Shown one piece after another: positions 21,776 through 24,703 of a DNA stretch of 24,703 nt; the stretch's first letter is position 1; every line of letters starts with the position of its first letter. The notes under the pieces are model-generated. The model did not search any database and had not been told where the DNA came from. It saw only the letters and a program-made list of their open reading frames with translations. This stretch comes from Acetobacter sp. UBA5411. Lineage in GTDB: Bacteria; Pseudomonadota; Alphaproteobacteria; Acetobacterales; Acetobacteraceae. The stretch is taken from contig NZ_DHNR01000009.1 of assembly GCF_002409645.1 (NCBI RefSeq), positions 98,151 through 122,853 on the forward strand, read 5' to 3'. A program made the position numbers and the translations under genes.

Positions 21776-22354
21776 TTACAGGTAGGCTAACGCAATAATA
21801 CCACTGATCAACGCCACCGCAAAAACGCCACACACCAGCGGCAAACGTTTTTCGATGAAAGTTTCAATTGGCGCTCCAAAGCGACGCAGTAATCCCGCCA
21901 CGAGAAAAAATCTAGCCGCACGCGTTGCTAGACTGGCCATAATAAACGGCAACAGGGCAAAATGAGCCGCGCCGCTTGCAATTGTCACAAATTTATAGGG
22001 AACAGGTGTCAGGCCCTTGATCAGGATGATCCATACACCCCATTCACGAAATTTCTGCTGTAAAGCAGCCAGCGTAGCGTCCGCATGGTAAAAGTGGACG
22101 ATCGGGCGAGCTATGACTTCAAGTAGAAAGGCTCCGATATACCATCCGAGCACACCTCCTGCGACACTGGCCAGGGTCGCAATGACGGCATAACGCCATG
22201 CTTTGGCCCTGTTGGCGAGAACCATCGGGATGAGCAAGGTTTCCGGGGGAAGTGGGAAAAAACTTGCCTCAGAAAAGGCAAGAACAGCCAGGAAAAATGG
22301 AGCCTTGGGACCAGCCGCATGAGCACGCACATGTGCATAAAGACGGTCAAGCAT
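21776..22354 (-). CDS. YqaA/DedA-family (VTT domain) inner membrane protein
   Basis: A 192-residue membrane protein of the SNARE-associated/VTT fold, YqaA branch. After MLDRLYAHVRAHA comes LAFSEASFFPLPPETLLIPM, the family hallmark with the E-x3-F-P-x-P-P re-entrant loop. Next are SVAGGVLGWYIGAFL and KGLTPVPYKFVTIASGAA, with the second half-site (TPxPYK). DedA proteins support membrane homeostasis, and some members flip undecaprenyl phosphate or phospholipids; the role of the YqaA branch is unknown. The frame extends upstream to ATG 22426, but family members begin a few residues before LYAHVRAHA, so I use ATG 22354. The C-terminal helix is rich in basic and hydrophobic residues. Confidence 0.87.
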   Translation of the reverse strand: MLDRLYAHVRAHAAGPKAPFFLAVLAFSEASFFPLPPETLLIPMVLANRAKAWRYAVIATLASVAGGVLGWYIGAFLLEVIARPIVHFYHADATLAALQQKFREWGVWIILIKGLTPVPYKFVTIASGAAHFALLPFIMASLATRAARFFLVAGLLRRFGAPIETFIEKRLPLVCGVFAVALISGIIALAYL

Positions 22355-22426
22355 GACGTCAGAGATCCCGTATCCAGTTAAACTGGCGCAGGCATGCCAC
22401 TTTGACCACATGAAGGGCAAGACCAA

Positions 22427-22951
22427 TGATGCCCTTATGCGGGGCTCTTTATCGAAATGACGTTAAAAGAGCATTAGAAATAAGGATCGATCAGTAATCA
22501 GGGAGATTGTCCAGAAGACGCAGCTTCCTCGGATTGATGTTGGCGCTTCAGGGAAGGGGAGAAAACGGAGGCTTCCAAGGCTGTAGAGTAAGGTGGGAAG
22601 CTGCCAGAATGGATGAGATAGTGCCGGTTCATCTGACAACAGGGTTTCCTGGTACGATTTTGTCCCGTTTTAACGAGCCTGCAGAGGCTGTAGGCTATGC
22701 ATCGATACACAAAGCCGACGAAGGTCGTCTCGTAGCCATCATGCGTGATGCATGTATCGAGACACCCAAAAGACGCATAAGATATATTATGCCAACTTTT
22801 TACGCGTCATAATATGGGCTGACAAACTATGACAAGGACATCCGTCTTCGCGTCGATATGATTGTGTCTTACAGTCCGTTGTCGAACAAACAGGCCTGTT
22901 GCGAGTTATGACAGCGTCTGAACAGAGTTAAACAGAGAAAGACGGCAACGT
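22427..22951. other. 525-base stretch without a convincing gene
   Basis: The longest reading frames here (22507-22812 plus strand, 22498-22710 minus strand) lack recognisable domains and good ribosome sites. The plus frame contains VPVHLTTGFPGTILSRF, faintly like the N-terminus of a CobW-type GTPase with its P-loop Lys missing, so a decayed fragment is possible. Inverted repeats ATATTATG/CATAATAT (22784-22791 and 22808-22815) and TCGATACA/TGTATCGA occur. AGGACA-N16-TATGAT (22835-22862) may be a promoter for the downstream bestrophin gene. Confidence 0.4.
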
Positions 22952-23827
22952 ATGATCGTCAATAAACGGATCGGCCTTATGGTTCTGATGCGGGAAAGCA
23001 TCGGCACCCTTCTTGTTCTGGCTGCATGGGATTTTGTGGTCGTCACTCTCTACCAGCTTTTCCATCAGGAATGGATGGAAATCCCCAGCCTCCCCCTTTC
23101 TCTGATTGGATCAGCTCTCGCTCTCTTTATGAGCGTGCGCAACAACACTGCCTATGCCCGGTGGTGGGAAGGTCGCACGCTCTGGGGCGCTATCACCAAC
23201 AACTCCCGCTCTTTCGGACGTCAGGTCTGCTCCATTCTGGGCGGACGCAAGGATCTCGTACGGGCAATGGCCGCTTATCCGCACGCGCTTAGAACGGCTT
23301 TGGGTCAGGTAGACGCCACCAAAGACGTCGAGCGGCTTCTTGCGCCGGAAATGGCCGCCCGCATCAAGGGCTGGAAAAACCAGCCGAACGGTATCCTGGT
23401 CCAGTTGGGCCTAGGTGTGACCGAGGAAGCCACAAAACTCGGCATCGACGGCGCGCTGCATGGCCAGATCGATCGTATTCTTTCCGATCTGGCCAACGCT
23501 CAGGGCGGATTGGAACGTATCCAGAAGACGCCTCTGCCTATCCAGTATTCCGGTCTGCCCCGCGCTCTTGCCAATATTTTCTGCGTCGTGCTGCCGTTGT
23601 CGGCCGTTCAGACGCTCGGCTGGATCACGCCTCTTGGCTCTTCGCTGGTCGGGTTGTTGTTCGTGGTTCTGGACAAGACCGGAGCCGATCTTCAGGAACC
23701 TTTCATCAACACGCCTCATGCCCTGCCCATGGCGGCCATGGCGACAACAATCGAGACGGATCTGTTGCAATCTATCGGTGAGGCTCCGCCTCCCCCCGTT
23801 GCCATCAACAACGGTGTGCAACCATAA
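22952..23827 (+). CDS. Bestrophin-family (UPF0187) ion channel protein
   Basis: A 291-residue inner membrane protein. The conserved bestrophin block RNNTAYARWWEGRTLWGAIT (63-82) follows the second membrane segment, and SRSFGRQVCSIL continues it. QKTPLPIQYSGLPRALANIF leads into the late membrane pair. The C-terminal ADLQEPFINTPHALPM carries the acidic cluster that in eukaryotic bestrophins forms the calcium clasp. Bacterial members form pentameric channels; the Klebsiella one conducts cations. ATG 22952 is preceded by AGAAAGACGG. A final short Pro-rich tail (APPPPVAI) is variable. The gene is isolated between the empty stretch and the porin gene. Confidence 0.92.
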   Translation: MIVNKRIGLMVLMRESIGTLLVLAAWDFVVVTLYQLFHQEWMEIPSLPLSLIGSALALFMSVRNNTAYARWWEGRTLWGAITNNSRSFGRQVCSILGGRKDLVRAMAAYPHALRTALGQVDATKDVERLLAPEMAARIKGWKNQPNGILVQLGLGVTEEATKLGIDGALHGQIDRILSDLANAQGGLERIQKTPLPIQYSGLPRALANIFCVVLPLSAVQTLGWITPLGSSLVGLLFVVLDKTGADLQEPFINTPHALPMAAMATTIETDLLQSIGEAPPPPVAINNGVQP

Positions 23828-23963
23828 CGAAAGTGCGTCATTCAGGTCACAATCTGATCACAAGCCTATCAGGTGAGCCGATATTGCGTTGACCGCTATT
23901 ACTATTTCGTCACATTTCAGACGTAGCGTCGTCACATATCGTCTCACTATGCCCGGCACGGAC

Positions 23964-23983
23964 GACGGCTTTAGCGAGCCGTC
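23964..23983 (+). promoter_or_regulatory. Hairpin in the leader of the porin gene
   Basis: GACGGCT-TTAGCG-AGCCGTC, a perfect 7-bp stem with a 6-base loop, lies 26 bases before the porin ATG. It could be a 5' leader structure or the 3' end signal of the bestrophin gene. No T-run follows. Confidence 0.35.
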
Positions 23984-24009
23984 TCTACGCAGGCCCGAAA
24001 AGGACCAAT

Positions 24010-24703
24010 ATGATCGGAGTTCAGCTGGCCCTGATTTCTGCTTTCCGTGCCTGTAACCGATCTCCGTCGGTAGCGCCTGAAAGCATGCGCCGTTCCAGCC
24101 GTAACTCTCTTCTGGCAGTCAGCCTGCTTGCAAGTTCATCACTTTTTCTGACAGCGCATCAGGCAAGAGCTGATGAATATACCGACCTGCTGGATATCCT
24201 GAAGATCAAAGGCAGCCTTACTCAGGGCGAATATAGCGCCCTGATGATCAAGCACCGTCGCCATCAGCAGGAAAGCGCTGAAGCAGAATCAGGCCGTAGT
24301 GAACGTCGCCCCGCCCGTCTGGCTTCCGCCCGGGATCAGGATCGTGCCGGACATTTCCGTTCGGCCTCCTCGTCCGCGCACCATGTCGCCGTCGCGAGCG
24401 GTTCGGATGTGACGCCGGTATTTCTTGACGCGCAGGACGCCGCTTATGACGCTGCGGCGAGCGCACGCTCGGCCCGTCAGTCCATGTTGGCGGCTCAGGC
24501 AGCCATCAATGATCCGAGCATTGTCCGGGTTGACAAATACGTGCCCGGCAAAGGCGTGACCTTCCATGCCGGTCCTGTCGCGATCAATCTGTCCGGCTTC
24601 GTGAACGGTTTCTACACATACGACAACGCATATGGACGCTATGTCGGTGGTGGCACATCCGCGGGTGCGGGCGGCAGCAAGTTTGACGCGTCCGCCGTGC
24701 GTA
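24010..24703 (+). CDS. Outer membrane porin, 5' part (3' truncated by window edge)
   Basis: The first 231 codons of a gene open to the end of the window. A signal peptide is clear at residues 26-54 (MRRSSRNSLLAVSLLASSSL, then FLTAHQARA, before DEYTDL). The mature N-terminus LLDILKIKGSLTQGEYSALM resembles the leader helix of Proteobacterial porins (DILxxKGxLTxxEY). A His/Arg- and Ala-rich linker follows, then an Ala-rich helix (DAQDAAYDAAASARSARQSM). The barrel begins at GVTFHAGPVAINLSGFVNGF. The substrate cannot be told. ATG 24010 has AAGGA 5 bases away and gives an extended signal region; ATG 24085 would give a standard signal peptide but has a poor ribosome site. Confidence 0.75.
   Translation, partial: MIGVQLALISAFRACNRSPSVAPESMRRSSRNSLLAVSLLASSSLFLTAHQARADEYTDLLDILKIKGSLTQGEYSALMIKHRRHQQESAEAESGRSERRPARLASARDQDRAGHFRSASSSAHHVAVASGSDVTPVFLDAQDAAYDAAASARSARQSMLAAQAAINDPSIVRVDKYVPGKGVTFHAGPVAINLSGFVNGFYTYDNAYGRYVGGGTSAGAGGSKFDASAVR

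Noticed and set aside
22498..22710. Minus-strand 70-codon frame as a transposase remnant
   Set aside because: No transposase motif, terminal inverted repeat pair or target-site duplication could be seen around it.
23889..23894. TTGACC as a -35 box for the porin gene
   Set aside because: No acceptable -10 hexamer lies 16-18 bases downstream (ACATTT at best), so I do not call a promoter.

Overview
The window reads as ordinary chromosome of an alphaproteobacterium, most probably an acetic acid bacterium (Acetobacteraceae, Acetobacter-like). I infer this from the gene families together: an LldD-type L-lactate dehydrogenase, an AtzE-family amidase, a cysH-cysD-cysNC sulfate operon, an HWE-family sensor kinase, DUF2147, DUF1178 and DUF4112 proteins, and a porin with an Ala-rich N-terminus. 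Genes are densely packed on both strands. I see no phage, intact insertion sequence, CRISPR array, tRNA or rRNA.

Layout. 1-1737: the 3' end of an amidase gene, a DUF4112 membrane protein and a MarC-family membrane protein. 1762-4567 (minus strand): three tightly linked genes read in the order GT39-like glycosyltransferase, sirtuin deacylase, Fe-S uracil-DNA glycosylase. The sirtuin has no ATG, GTG or TTG start in frame. 4734-8190 (minus): the sulfate activation and reduction operon cysH-cysD-cysNC, closed by a strong hairpin. 8191-11746: a divergent beta-class glutathione S-transferase behind a perfect palindrome, a NDUFAF5/BioC-like methyltransferase, a ComF phosphoribosyltransferase, glutaredoxin and DUF1178.

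11791-15310 (plus): a DUF2147 protein, then a His/Met-rich DUF2946 protein and an OprC/NosA-type TonB-dependent copper receptor. The last two look like a copper uptake pair separated by a perfect 13-bp stem-loop. 15334-17826 (minus): a protein I cannot assign, L-lactate dehydrogenase with a near-consensus Fur box upstream, and a DUF3147 membrane protein. 17976-18959: a zinc alcohol dehydrogenase.

18977-21565 (minus): an 862-residue sensor protein with the PAS-GAF-PHY architecture of a bacteriophytochrome, an HWE kinase and a receiver domain. Every chromophore-pocket motif I can recall for the family is altered or missing, so it looks like a phytochrome that has lost its bilin. This is the most interesting object in the window. 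21776-22354 encodes a YqaA/DedA membrane protein. 22427-22951 is a stretch without a convincing gene. A bestrophin-like channel and the 5' part of a porin gene finish the window.

Themes: sulfur and thiol metabolism (cysHDNC, GST, glutaredoxin), copper and iron handling (copper receptor pair, Fur box), lactate and alcohol oxidation (LldD, ADH), and envelope functions. All calls come from reading the sequence and recalled family motifs; no database search was run.
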